Assembly: GCA_003140595.1 (NCBI GenBank)
Contig: PLKG01000171.1
Location: forward strand, 1-32,796
DNA: 32,796 nt
Direction of reading: 5' to 3'
Origin: Acidimicrobiaceae bacterium
GTDB lineage: Bacteria > Actinomycetota > Acidimicrobiia > Acidimicrobiales > Bog-793
A program made the position numbers and the translations under genes. The notes below the pieces were generated by a model. The model had not been told where the DNA came from and made no database searches. It saw only the letters and a program-made list of their open reading frames with translations. Every line of letters starts with the position of its first letter. The first letter of the stretch is position 1. Shown one piece after another: positions 1 through 8,894 of the stretch.

Positions 1-203
1 CTGACGCCGACCTCCTCGAGCCACGCCACGGCGCCTTCGATCGCTTCAGGGGCACCGGCGAGCTCGCATATGATCCAGCCTTGGTGGGCCTCGACGCTCG
101 CTCTGCGAATATTCGGCTCAACGTCGAAGCGGCGGACCAGCTGTGCCACCACCGGCTCGCGAACCAGCTCCTCGGGGAATGTGAGACGGACTCGGGTTTT
201 CAT
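1..203 (-). CDS. NIL-domain protein, 3' end cut by the window edge
   Basis: I read 67 codons from an ATG at 203-201, beginning MKTRVRLTFPEELVREP and continuing with RRFDVEPNIRRASV and GWIICELAG. The pattern of an initial strand with FP, then 'PNIRRA', then a 'G.I..EL.G' strand is that of the NIL domain, a small ferredoxin-like fold. It is known from the C-terminus of the methionine transporter ATPase MetN and from small proteins linked to homocysteine formation in some anaerobes. The C-terminus lies outside the window, so a fused ferredoxin or other domain cannot be excluded. The start ATG overlaps the larE stop (ATGA, 200-203), so the two genes are very probably translated together. The molecular role is unknown; a link to sulfur or methionine metabolism is inferred from the family only. 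Confidence 0.7.
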   Translation of the reverse strand, partial: MKTRVRLTFPEELVREPVVAQLVRRFDVEPNIRRASVEAHQGWIICELAGAPEAIEGAVAWLEEVGV

Positions 204-1060
204 CGGCGAACCTCCGTCGAATCTGCGGCCGCACGGGAAAGGTTGCCCGAACGCAGACCCTCGAGATCGAGGGTGACGTAGCGGTACCCGGCGGCACGGA
301 CCGCTGCGACGATCTGGTCACGAATGTAGACCGCACGATCGAGGTCTTCGAGAGGTAGCTCGATTCGGGCGAGATCGCCGTAATGGCGGACCCTCAGGGC
401 GTCGAATCCGAGCCGCCGCAGGGACGACTCTGCAGACGCGACCCGGTCCAGGATCCCAAGCGTGACCGGGGTGCCGTGCGGCAGCCTCGATGCTAGGCAC
501 GCAGCTGCAGGGCGGTCCCAGGTGCTCAGTCCGAGCGCCTGGGACACATTGCGGACCGTCGCTTTGTCCAGACCCGCCTGGACGAGAGGAAACACCGCAC
601 CGCGCTCAGCGCTCGCCTTCTGTCCCGGCCTGTGGTCGTTGAGGTCGTCGAGATTGACTCCCAGAACAACCGTTGCCCGTTCGGTCTCGGCCAACGGCAC
701 CAGGACGTCCATCAACTCGCGTTTGCAGTGGTAGCAGCGGTCGAGGTCGTTGCGCACATAGTCGGGGTCGTCGAGCTCGTTTGTCTTGACAGCCACCCAG
801 CGCAAGCCCCACTCGTCTGCGATCCGAGAGCAGTGCGCCAGGTCCTCCGGAGCGAGAGACGGAGAAACCGCGGTAGCGCAGAGCACCTGTCCTGCTCCGA
901 GGAGCCTCGTGGCGACAGCTGCGACCAACGCCGAGTCGGCGCCGCCGGAGAAGGCGACGACGACTCGCCCGATACGTTCAACCACGGCCTGTAATCGGGC
1001 GAGTGCGCTGTTTTCCAGTCCTGCCGGATCGTCCGGCGTTTCAGCGGATGCCGACGCCAC
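200..1060 (-). CDS. larE: LarE-type ATP-dependent sulfur transferase (PP-loop family)
   Basis: The product (286 aa) has the PP-loop signature FSGGADS at residues 37-43, used to adenylate a substrate, and the LarE-like block 'RPAAACLASRLPHGT' with Cys188. It also has a CxxC (Cys109, Cys112). LarE adds sulfur to the pyridinium mononucleotide precursor of the nickel-pincer cofactor of lactate racemase. The Lactobacillus enzyme sacrifices one cysteine, whereas family members with three conserved cysteines are reported to carry an Fe-S cluster; this protein has the three-cysteine pattern. The GTG start is supported by GGAGG six bases upstream, inside the end of hemQ, giving a 20-base overlap with that gene. 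The stop overlaps the start of the NIL gene. LarB and LarC are not visible here, so its actual substrate is uncertain. Confidence 0.85.
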   Translation of the reverse strand: MASASAETPDDPAGLENSALARLQAVVERIGRVVVAFSGGADSALVAAVATRLLGAGQVLCATAVSPSLAPEDLAHCSRIADEWGLRWVAVKTNELDDPDYVRNDLDRCYHCKRELMDVLVPLAETERATVVLGVNLDDLNDHRPGQKASAERGAVFPLVQAGLDKATVRNVSQALGLSTWDRPAAACLASRLPHGTPVTLGILDRVASAESSLRRLGFDALRVRHYGDLARIELPLEDLDRAVYIRDQIVAAVRAAGYRYVTLDLEGLRSGNLSRAAADSTEVRR

Positions 1061-1751
1061 TTAGGACCTCCGCCGGCTCTCCGATGATCCCGGTGTAGAA
1101 GGGGCCGAACTCCGCGAAGCGCGTAGAGGCTTCGTCAAAGCGCATGGCGTAAACGCACTCCTTGAGGTCGTCGGGGTGCACTCCGAAAAGCGTTACCCCC
1201 CACTCCCAGTCGTCCAGTCCGGCAGAGCCCGTCACGAGCTGGAGCACCCGACCGCGGAATTCGCGACCTGCCGCCCCGTGTCCTCTCATGAGCTCCATCC
1301 GGTCCTCGAAGCTCAGCGCATACCAGTTCTCGGCCCCCGGGGCACGGCGCTTGGACATCGGATAGAAGCACATGGCCGGCTTGCCGTCTGGTGGGAGCGT
1401 CGGGTACAGACGGGCCTGTTTCATCTCCTCGGGCACCCCGGCGGCGTACTCGGACACCTCGGTCAGCGACACGTAGGAGTCGGCGACGTCCAGGCCACCG
1501 GTCTGCAACTCGGTTTGCAGCCGGCGCAGCCTCTTAAGGTCCGGGCCGAGGCCCAGAACGCAGACGTCGGCCTTGTGCCCCAGCATCGCCGCAGTCACAA
1601 CTTGGTAACCGTCCTTGCGCGCAGCATCGATCGCATGGATAAGTGAGCGGACCTCGGCGCCGGGCCTCGGTTTGCAGAACAGGTGCAGTACGCCCCACCC
1701 GGTCCTCGGGCTGACCGGCGAGTTGTCGAGCACAGGGAGTTCGAAAGCCAC
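1041..1751 (-). CDS. hemQ: Coproheme decarboxylase (HemQ/ChdC, chlorite-dismutase fold)
   Basis: This 236-aa protein belongs to the HemQ branch of the chlorite dismutase superfamily. HemQ performs the last step of the coproporphyrin-dependent heme pathway, two peroxide-driven decarboxylations of coproheme to heme b, in the cytoplasm. Family marks are 'TGWGVLHLFCKPRPG' near the N-terminus, 'DSYVSLTEVSEY', 'FYPMSKRR' with the likely catalytic Tyr130, and 'MRGHG' with the likely proximal haem ligand His158. The length is normal. The start is GTG; I see no strong ribosome-binding site, so a slightly different start is possible, but the conserved region begins at about residue 17. It is first in a tight run with larE and the NIL gene. 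No other heme genes are in the window. Confidence 0.93.
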   Translation of the reverse strand: MAFELPVLDNSPVSPRTGWGVLHLFCKPRPGAEVRSLIHAIDAARKDGYQVVTAAMLGHKADVCVLGLGPDLKRLRRLQTELQTGGLDVADSYVSLTEVSEYAAGVPEEMKQARLYPTLPPDGKPAMCFYPMSKRRAPGAENWYALSFEDRMELMRGHGAAGREFRGRVLQLVTGSAGLDDWEWGVTLFGVHPDDLKECVYAMRFDEASTRFAEFGPFYTGIIGEPAEVLSGVGIR

Positions 1752-1842
1752 GGCTGGGAGTCTACGGATCGCCCGAGAATCCGGCTCCGGTCCCCTTCTG
1801 ACGGGAGTCCTCTGGAGAGCCTGCGAACCTGCCCCGAACGCG

Positions 1843-1874
1843 TCACCAGGGACGCCCTGGGGCGTCCCTGGTGA
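1843..1874 (-). terminator. Perfect 14-bp inverted repeat after groEL
   Basis: TCACCAGGGACGCC and GGCGTCCCTGGTGA form a perfect 14-bp stem with a four-base CTGG loop. It lies between the groEL stop (1906) and the hemQ start (1751), so it most likely ends the groEL transcript. There is no T-tract on either side, which is common for actinobacterial hairpin terminators but leaves the mechanism open. Confidence 0.7.
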
Positions 1875-1905
1875 TCGTGGGTTCAGCTAACCCGTGGCCT
1901 TCGGA

Positions 1906-3595
<1,690 letters not shown>

Positions 3596-3692
3596 TAGCA
3601 AACCACGCCAGAGGCGGCCGCGCAACTGCGCCCCTGAGTCGCCAGGTCGGGGCCCTCAACGTCGAGGGGCTGTGAGCACCCCTGCGCTTGGG

Positions 3693-3968
3693 TCAGCCGC
3701 CGGCGACCGCAGGGATGATTGACAAGGTGGTGCCGACGGGGAGCGCCGTGTCGAGGCCTTGGAGGAAGCGGACGTCCTCGTCTGCGACGAACAAGTTCAC
3801 GAAGCGCCGCAGCGTGCCCTGCTCGTCGAGCAGACGTGACCTCATCCCCGGATGTTCGCGTTCGAGCACGTCAATGGCCTCGCGCACAGTCAGGGCTTCC
3901 ACTTCGAGCTCACCTGCACCCGCGGTCAGCGGCCTGAGCTGGGTGGGGATGCGAACCGTCACGCTCAT
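3693..3968 (-). CDS. ThiS/MoaD-family ubiquitin-like sulfur-carrier protein
   Basis: This is a 91-aa beta-grasp protein ending in ...IIPAVAGG. The C-terminal Gly-Gly is the feature that is adenylated and converted to a thiocarboxylate in ThiS, MoaD and CysO. Other family signs are the spacing of 'LTVREAIDVLEREHPGM', 'FVNLFVADEDVRFLQGLDT' and 'GTTLSIIPAVAGG'. Its ATG overlaps the stop of the upstream threonine-synthase-like gene (ATGA, 3965-3968), so the two are translationally coupled. In Mycobacterium, CysO partners the PLP enzyme CysM in cysteine synthesis; the arrangement here is analogous but the PLP partner belongs to the threonine synthase family. The activating enzyme (MoeB/MoeZ type) and a Mec-type protease are not in the window. 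The sulfur-carrier role is inferred from fold and tail. Confidence 0.85.
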   Translation of the reverse strand: MSVTVRIPTQLRPLTAGAGELEVEALTVREAIDVLEREHPGMRSRLLDEQGTLRRFVNLFVADEDVRFLQGLDTALPVGTTLSIIPAVAGG

Positions 3969-5221
3969 CGTTTCGCCGCCCTCAGGTTCCCGTCACGACC
4001 GAGCAGGTCGGCGACAGCTTGGAGTGTCGGCGGGATCGTTGCCGACGGCCCGACATGACCGGCGAGTGCCTCGACGGTCTTGAGGCCGTTGCCGGTGATA
4101 TAGATGACGACGCTCTCATCGGCTCGCACAATACCGGCGCTGGCCAGTTTGACGAGCGTCGCCACCGTGACGCCGCCCGCGGTCTCGGCAAAGATCCCCT
4201 CCGTGCGTGCGAGCAGGCGGATCCCGTCGATGATCTCCGCGTCGGTGACAGCGGCGATCGCACCGCCACTGCGACGAACTACCTCGAGGGCGTACCAGCC
4301 GTCCGCCGGGTTGCCAATTGCGAGCGACTTCGCGATCGTCGCGGGCTTGACAGGCCGCACATGGTCGGCTCCCTCAGCGAAGGCGGTCGCAACGGGCGAG
4401 CAACCCTCGGCCTGCGCACCGGAGATCCGGACCTCGCGCTCAAACTCGACGAGGCCGAGCTCTGTGAGCTCACGAAACCCCTTGTCGATCTTGGTGAGCT
4501 GGCTTCCCGACGCGATCGGGACCACGACATGGTCGGGGAGCCGCCAACCGAGCTGCTCGGCGACCTCGAAGGCCAACGTCTTCGAACCTTCGGCGTAGTA
4601 GGGCCGGATGTTGACGTTCACGAAAGCCCAGGACGCGAACTCGCTGGCCAACTCCGCGCAAAGCCGGTTCACATCGTCGTAGCTGCCGTCGACAGCGACG
4701 AGGTGCCCACCGAAGACGGCGGTGGTGATGAGCTTCACCTCCTCGAGGTCATGCGGCACGAACACGAACGACTCCATGCCCACCCGGGCGGCGTGCGCGG
4801 CGACCGAGTTCGCCAGGTTGCCGGTGGACGCACACGCCGCGATGCTGAACCCGAGCTCACGGGCCTTGGTGAGCGCTACGCCGACGACCCGGTCCTTGAA
4901 CGAGCCCGTCGGGTTGCGAGTGTCGTCCTTCACCCAGAGCTCGCCGAGACCGATCTCGGCCGCCAGGCGGTCGGCGCGCACGAGCGGCGTGAACCCGGTT
5001 CCGAGGTCGACCGGCGACTCGGCCGATACGGGAAGCAGGTCCGCGTAGCGCCACATGCTGAGCGGCCCCGCCGCGATCGTCTCGCGGGTGATTGTTCCGT
5101 GCTGCGCCTTGTGGTCGTAGGCGACCTCGAGCGGCCCGAAACAGAACTCGCAGACGTGGATCGCCTCGGCCGCGTACATGTGCGCGCACTCCCGACAGCG
5201 GAGCCCAAGGACATGACCCAC
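3965..5221 (-). CDS. thrC: Threonine synthase-like PLP enzyme with N-terminal zinc ribbon
   Basis: I place the start at GTG 5221-5219, preceded by GAGGAGGG with about five bases spacing, giving 418 aa; the reading frame is open further upstream but shows no conserved sequence. Residues 9-27 hold two CxxC pairs (Cys9/Cys12 and Cys24/Cys27), a zinc ribbon found in long-form threonine synthases. The PLP lysine is Lys109 in 'NPTGSFKDR', and 'STGNLANSVAAHA' and 'YITGNGLKT' fit fold-type II enzymes. Threonine synthase converts O-phosphohomoserine to threonine and phosphate. A second, shorter thrC lies with hom at 24728-25777, so this copy may have another role. It is coupled to a sulfur-carrier gene, which allows a beta- or gamma-replacement reaction using a protein thiocarboxylate; that is a hypothesis. 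Naming it thrC follows family membership only. Confidence 0.88.
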   Translation of the reverse strand: MGHVLGLRCRECAHMYAAEAIHVCEFCFGPLEVAYDHKAQHGTITRETIAAGPLSMWRYADLLPVSAESPVDLGTGFTPLVRADRLAAEIGLGELWVKDDTRNPTGSFKDRVVGVALTKARELGFSIAACASTGNLANSVAAHAARVGMESFVFVPHDLEEVKLITTAVFGGHLVAVDGSYDDVNRLCAELASEFASWAFVNVNIRPYYAEGSKTLAFEVAEQLGWRLPDHVVVPIASGSQLTKIDKGFRELTELGLVEFEREVRISGAQAEGCSPVATAFAEGADHVRPVKPATIAKSLAIGNPADGWYALEVVRRSGGAIAAVTDAEIIDGIRLLARTEGIFAETAGGVTVATLVKLASAGIVRADESVVIYITGNGLKTVEALAGHVGPSATIPPTLQAVADLLGRDGNLRAAKR

Positions 5222-5443
5222 AGAACCCTCCTCATCGTTCGGGCATTGGCACCTGGCACAGCCCTCAGGGCTCTTGCTGGTTGTCGCGGCTTTCTTCGGG
5301 CCCGATCCCTCGGCCGCTCTGGATGATTGGCCACAAGTGTGGACGACATCCGGCCCCACGTCAAAGGTTGCTCGCCAGCGCCGAGGCTTGCCCGACTGTG
5401 TGAAAGCCGTCGGTATCCCAGGCCCTAACCTGGCGTAGCGACG
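5222..5443. promoter_or_regulatory. Divergent promoter region between thrC-like gene and gpgS
   Basis: The 222 bases between the oppositely oriented thrC-like and gpgS genes should carry both promoters. A small palindrome AGCCCT-C-AGGGCT sits at 5260-5272, about 40 bases before the thrC-like start. TAACCT at 5426-5431 is a possible -10 for gpgS; transcription would then begin very close to its ATG at 5444, giving a short or absent leader. No convincing -35 was seen for either gene. Confidence 0.35.
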
Positions 5444-6256
5444 ATGGCTACCGTTCCCGACGTTACGATGCCGATTGCCTCCTACCACCACGCCGACTTC
5501 CCTGTTGGCGAACTGCGAACGCTGAAGAAGGAAGTGCAGATCTCTGTCTGCATCCCCGCCCGGAACGAGGAAGCAACCATCGGAGCGATCGTCGAGACCG
5601 TGCGCCGCGATCTCGTCGAGGGCGCCGGGCTCGTCGACGACCTGCTCGTGGTCGACGACCGTTCCCACGACGCGACCGCCGTGGTTGCCTTCGCAGCAGG
5701 GGCCCGGGTCGTCTCGGTACCGACGTCAGAGCCCTCGACGGAACCCGGGGTCGGCAAGGGCGAGGCGATGCGCCGGGGACTCGCCGCGAGCAACGGCGAC
5801 ATCGTCGTGTTCCTGGACGGGGATGTGGAGAACTTCGGGATGCACTTCGTGACGGGCCTTCTCGGCCCGATTCTCGCCTTCCCCCACATCGTCCTGGTGA
5901 AGGCGTGTTACCGCCGACCGTTCGGTGAGTGCCCGACCGGTGGCGGGCGGGTCACCGAGCTCGTGGCGCGGCCGCTCGTGTTGTTGTTGTTCCCCGAGCT
6001 CTCAGGAGTGGTCCAGCCACTCGCGGGTGAGGTGGCGGTGCGGCGACGGGCTCTTGAACAGATCGAGCTCGCCGACGGCTACGGAGTCGAGCTCGGGATG
6101 CTGATCGACCTGTCACGCCGTTATGGCGCGGGGTCGATCGCCCAGGTCGACCTCGACGTTCGCGCGCATCGCAACCGGCCGCTTCACGAGCTTGCCCCTC
6201 AGGCGCGTGACGTGCTGGACGTCGCACTGCGGCGCGCAGGGCTCCGGGTCGCATGA
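5444..6256 (+). CDS. gpgS: Glucosyl-3-phosphoglycerate synthase (GT81 family)
   Basis: The 270-aa product matches GpgS, which transfers glucose from an NDP-glucose donor to 3-phosphoglycerate, the first step toward glucosylglycerate and, in mycobacteria, methylglucose lipopolysaccharide. Motifs are 'SVCIPARNEEATIG' (donor site), 'LLVVDDRSHD', 'GVGKGEAMRRGL', the metal-binding 'FLDGDVEN', and the acceptor-side stretch 'GGGRVTELVARPL...QPLAGE'. It is somewhat shorter than the roughly 300-330 aa mycobacterial enzymes. The ATG start lacks a clear ribosome-binding site and may be leaderless. Its stop overlaps the otsA start (ATGA, 6253-6256), so glucosylglycerate and trehalose synthesis are made together. 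The phosphatase GpgP is not in the window. Confidence 0.9.
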   Translation: MATVPDVTMPIASYHHADFPVGELRTLKKEVQISVCIPARNEEATIGAIVETVRRDLVEGAGLVDDLLVVDDRSHDATAVVAFAAGARVVSVPTSEPSTEPGVGKGEAMRRGLAASNGDIVVFLDGDVENFGMHFVTGLLGPILAFPHIVLVKACYRRPFGECPTGGGRVTELVARPLVLLLFPELSGVVQPLAGEVAVRRRALEQIELADGYGVELGMLIDLSRRYGAGSIAQVDLDVRAHRNRPLHELAPQARDVLDVALRRAGLRVA

Positions 6257-7695
6257 CCGGGTTCAGCCTCGTCGTCGTCTCCAACCGGGGACCTTTCACC
6301 CTCGTGGACGGTCCCGACGGGAGAGTCGAGTTCCGACCGGCCGCTGGGGGTGTGGCGCCCAGCCTGACCGCCGCACTGGGTGAGGAGTCGGCGACGTCGG
6401 GCAGCGCGGCACTCTGGGTCGCGGCAGCCATGACCGAGGCAGATCGCGTGCATGCCTCCGGCGTCGCGGTGGCCACCGGACAGGACTCGCTCAAGCTGCG
6501 CATGGTCTCCGTCACGACCGAGATCGGGCGAGCGGCCATAGACGTGATCGCGAACGGGACCCTGTGGTTCTTGCACCACGGGTTGTTCGACCATGCGCGT
6601 CGCCCACGTTTCGACCGCGTCTGGCACGAGGCATGGGGAGGGTACCGCCTGTTCAACGAGGCCTTTGCCGACACGATCGCGGAGGAGGCCGCGACAGGTG
6701 CGACCGTCGTCGTGAACGACTACCACCTGGCCCTCGTCGGAGGGTATCTGGCGAAGCGCCGACCAGATCTCAAGACCGCGTTCTTCTCGCACACGCCGTT
6801 CTGTTCTGCAGATGACCTCGCCATGATGCCGGACGGCCCCCGCCTCGAGCTGATGGAGTCCATGTCCGGTTTCGGGGCCTGCGGCTTTCATACGCTGCGG
6901 TGGCGCGACGCGTTCGTTCGGTGCACGTCGGCCGTTGGTGTCGAGGCGCCCGCGACCTTCGTGGCCCCGCTCGGCGCAGATCCGGCGAGACTCGACGAGG
7001 TGGCTGGCACCGCGGCCTGTCGATCACGCCTCGCACGCCTTGAGGAGGAGCTCGACGGCCGGACGTTGCTTGTGCGCAGCGACCGCGTCGAGCTCTCAAA
7101 GAACCTGATTCGCGGCTTTCTCGCATTCGACGAGCTGCTCGAGAGCTCCGCTCAGTGGCGGGGGCGGCTCGTGTTCCTGGCGCGGGTCTACTCGTCGCGC
7201 GAGTCGCTGCCGGAGTATCTCGCGTACCGGACCGAGGTCCAACACGTCGTGGCCAGGGTGAACCAACGCTGGGGCGCACCCGGCTACACGCCGGTCGTCC
7301 TCGACCTCGAGGACGACTTCGCGGGCACTGTGGCCGCATTGCGACGCTACGACATGCTGCTTGTCAACCCGGTACGAGACGGCCTCAACCTCGTCGCGAT
7401 GGAAGGGCCAGCAGTCAACGAACGCGACGGCGTGGTCGTGCTTTCACGCGAAGCAGGTGCCCACGACGAGCTCGCGGACGTGGCGATTGGCATCAACCCC
7501 TTCGACGTGACCGGGACGGCGGCTGCGATGGCGCGCGGTCTGTCAATGAGCCGTGCCGAGCGCGAGGACCGGGCCGCAGAGCTGCGGCGCCGAGCACGGT
7601 CCCGCACCCCGGCTGACTGGCTGGCTGAGCTACGACGCGTCGCGAAGGTTCCCGCCGACGGGGATATGGGTACCTGGAGTCGGCCGGATCTTTAG
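6253..7695 (+). CDS. otsA: Trehalose-6-phosphate synthase (GT20 family)
   Basis: This 480-aa protein makes trehalose-6-phosphate from an NDP-glucose and glucose-6-phosphate in the cytoplasm. The N-terminus 'LVVVSNRGPF', then 'AAGGVAPSLTAAL', 'VNDYHLALVGGYL', 'FFSHTPFCSADDL', 'RSDRVELSKNLIRGF' and the donor-binding 'DGLNLVAMEG' with 'LSREAGAHDEL' are all GT20 features. Length is normal. The start overlaps gpgS by four bases. Its stop TAG (7693-7695) overlaps the otsB stop on the other strand, so the two trehalose genes converge tail to tail instead of forming one operon. Confidence 0.95.
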   Translation: MTGFSLVVVSNRGPFTLVDGPDGRVEFRPAAGGVAPSLTAALGEESATSGSAALWVAAAMTEADRVHASGVAVATGQDSLKLRMVSVTTEIGRAAIDVIANGTLWFLHHGLFDHARRPRFDRVWHEAWGGYRLFNEAFADTIAEEAATGATVVVNDYHLALVGGYLAKRRPDLKTAFFSHTPFCSADDLAMMPDGPRLELMESMSGFGACGFHTLRWRDAFVRCTSAVGVEAPATFVAPLGADPARLDEVAGTAACRSRLARLEEELDGRTLLVRSDRVELSKNLIRGFLAFDELLESSAQWRGRLVFLARVYSSRESLPEYLAYRTEVQHVVARVNQRWGAPGYTPVVLDLEDDFAGTVAALRRYDMLLVNPVRDGLNLVAMEGPAVNERDGVVVLSREAGAHDELADVAIGINPFDVTGTAAAMARGLSMSRAEREDRAAELRRRARSRTPADWLAELRRVAKVPADGDMGTWSRPDL

Positions 7696-8510
7696 GGCTT
7701 GTAAAGTCGAGCTGCCAAAGCGATCAGGAAGCCGACTGCAGCGCCCGGCCCGTCGAGGACGAGGTCGGCCGCGTCGACAAGGCTTCGGGGCGCATCGGCC
7801 CCGGCCACCGCGATCTTCACCGTTTGGACCCCGGAGGATGCCCTGAGCGTGTCGAGCGCTTGGTACGCGGGAAGATCCCCGTCATCGTCGCCGAGATACG
7901 TGGCCCTCTCCAGGTCACCGCACAACTCGGTGACTACAGTCCCCTTGTCGATACCGAGAGGAGGTACGAGTTCCACGCTCGCCTTGCCCGGTCGGGGCAG
8001 AAGGCCGTGCTCGGCTCCCACGCCGAGGACGACTTCTTTGGTACGAGCCACAATCGCCTCCAGATCGCTGCCCGAGGCGCCGATCGAGCGCCAATGGGCC
8101 GTGACCCCGTACTCCTTGTCCTCGACCAGGATGCCGGCGGGCAGGGTGGCCCGGAGTTGATCTCCGGCAGTCGCGATCACCGGGCGCCAGGCCACCACCC
8201 CGGTGCGTAGCCGGACCGAGCCGTCGGGCAGGCATTCCTCGAGCCCGTGAAGGCCGAAGGCCCGAAGTGGAGACCGGTAGCTGGTCAGCTCGAGGCGATC
8301 GGCGAGAAACCTCGCCGGACGCCCGGAGACGACGACGACGACGGCCAATTCACTAGCAAGCTCGTGAAGAGCGCCAAGCGCGCCGGGCAACGCCCGGGCC
8401 GCTGTCAGATCTACAACGATCGGCGCGATGGTCCCGTCGTAGTCGCAGCCGAGTCCCGCGCGTTGAGGGACCTTTGCGAGAAGTTCGAGAGCGAAAGATT
8501 CGGTTATCAG
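7692..8510 (-). CDS. otsB: Trehalose-6-phosphate phosphatase (HAD family), probable CTG start
   Basis: OtsB removes phosphate from trehalose-6-phosphate. HAD motifs are CDYDGTIAPIV at residues 22-32 (nucleophile Asp23, acid/base Asp25), 'VVVSGRP' (motif II) and 'YLGDDDGDLPAYQAL' (motif IV). The first ATG/GTG/TTG in this frame is TTG at 8390, which would remove the catalytic aspartates. The frame upstream stays open to a stop near 8604 and contains no standard start. A CTG at 8510-8508 gives 272 aa, the usual family length, with AAGAGGG about eight bases upstream. I therefore choose CTG; a sequencing error or another rare start cannot be excluded. It lies 28 bases after the DUF3263 gene and faces otsA, sharing overlapping stops. 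Confidence 0.85.
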   Translation of the reverse strand: MITESFALELLAKVPQRAGLGCDYDGTIAPIVVDLTAARALPGALGALHELASELAVVVVVSGRPARFLADRLELTSYRSPLRAFGLHGLEECLPDGSVRLRTGVVAWRPVIATAGDQLRATLPAGILVEDKEYGVTAHWRSIGASGSDLEAIVARTKEVVLGVGAEHGLLPRPGKASVELVPPLGIDKGTVVTELCGDLERATYLGDDDGDLPAYQALDTLRASSGVQTVKIAVAGADAPRSLVDAADLVLDGPGAAVGFLIALAARLYKP

Positions 8511-8538
8511 TCCGCGAACCCTCTTACACCTGGCGGTG

Positions 8539-8799
8539 TCAACGCGGACGACGTTCGAGCCTGGGACCGCCTTCGAAACGGTCTCGACGCCGACGAACTA
8601 TCCGGCGTTTCACACGGTGGATCACGAGCGGATCGTATGCGAAGGCCTCGGGCGAGTCGGCCAACCTTCTCAGCACGCCGTAGTAGGCACCCGGGGAAAG
8701 TCCCAGCCGCTCTCGGATTGCCTGGCGTTTCGACGGCGAAGACAACCACCAGTCGCGTTCTACATCGAGCACACTGCGTTCCCGATCCGTCAGCGTCAT
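8539..8799 (-). CDS. DUF3263 family small helix-turn-helix-like protein
   Basis: The 86-aa product begins MTLTDRERSVLDVERDWW and continues 'KRQAIRERLGLSPGAYYGVL', 'EAFAYDPLVIHRVKRR', ending in a very basic tail. This is the DUF3263 pattern, small actinobacterial proteins resembling the DNA-binding region of sigma or HTH proteins. Their function is not established. I chose ATG 8799 because the conserved 'LTDRER' follows it; TTG 8817 in the same frame would add six residues (MALSGE). It is directly upstream of otsB on the same strand (28-base gap), so a regulatory link to trehalose synthesis is possible. My recollection is that this neighbourhood also occurs in Streptomyces, but I could not check. 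Confidence 0.8.
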   Translation of the reverse strand: MTLTDRERSVLDVERDWWLSSPSKRQAIRERLGLSPGAYYGVLRRLADSPEAFAYDPLVIHRVKRRIVRRRRDRFEGGPRLERRPR

Positions 8800-8894
8800 C
8801 TCACCTGACAATGCCAATTCCAGCCCCGCGAAGCAAGGACCCTCACCTGTGATGCCGGACGCGTGTGCCTTTTCGGGCAGACTTCAGGGCCGGG

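Noticed and set aside
4019-5326. A 435-codon open frame on the plus strand opposite the thrC-like gene
   Set aside because: Its composition (Arg/Gly/Asp-rich) is typical of antisense frames at high GC, and the opposite strand has zinc-ribbon and PLP motifs in place.
5222-5668. N-terminal extension of the thrC-like protein into the gpgS region
   Set aside because: The frame is open, and includes a Cys-rich bit (CARCQC), but GTG 5221 has a strong ribosome-binding site and the conserved sequence begins there; the extension would overlap gpgS on the other strand.
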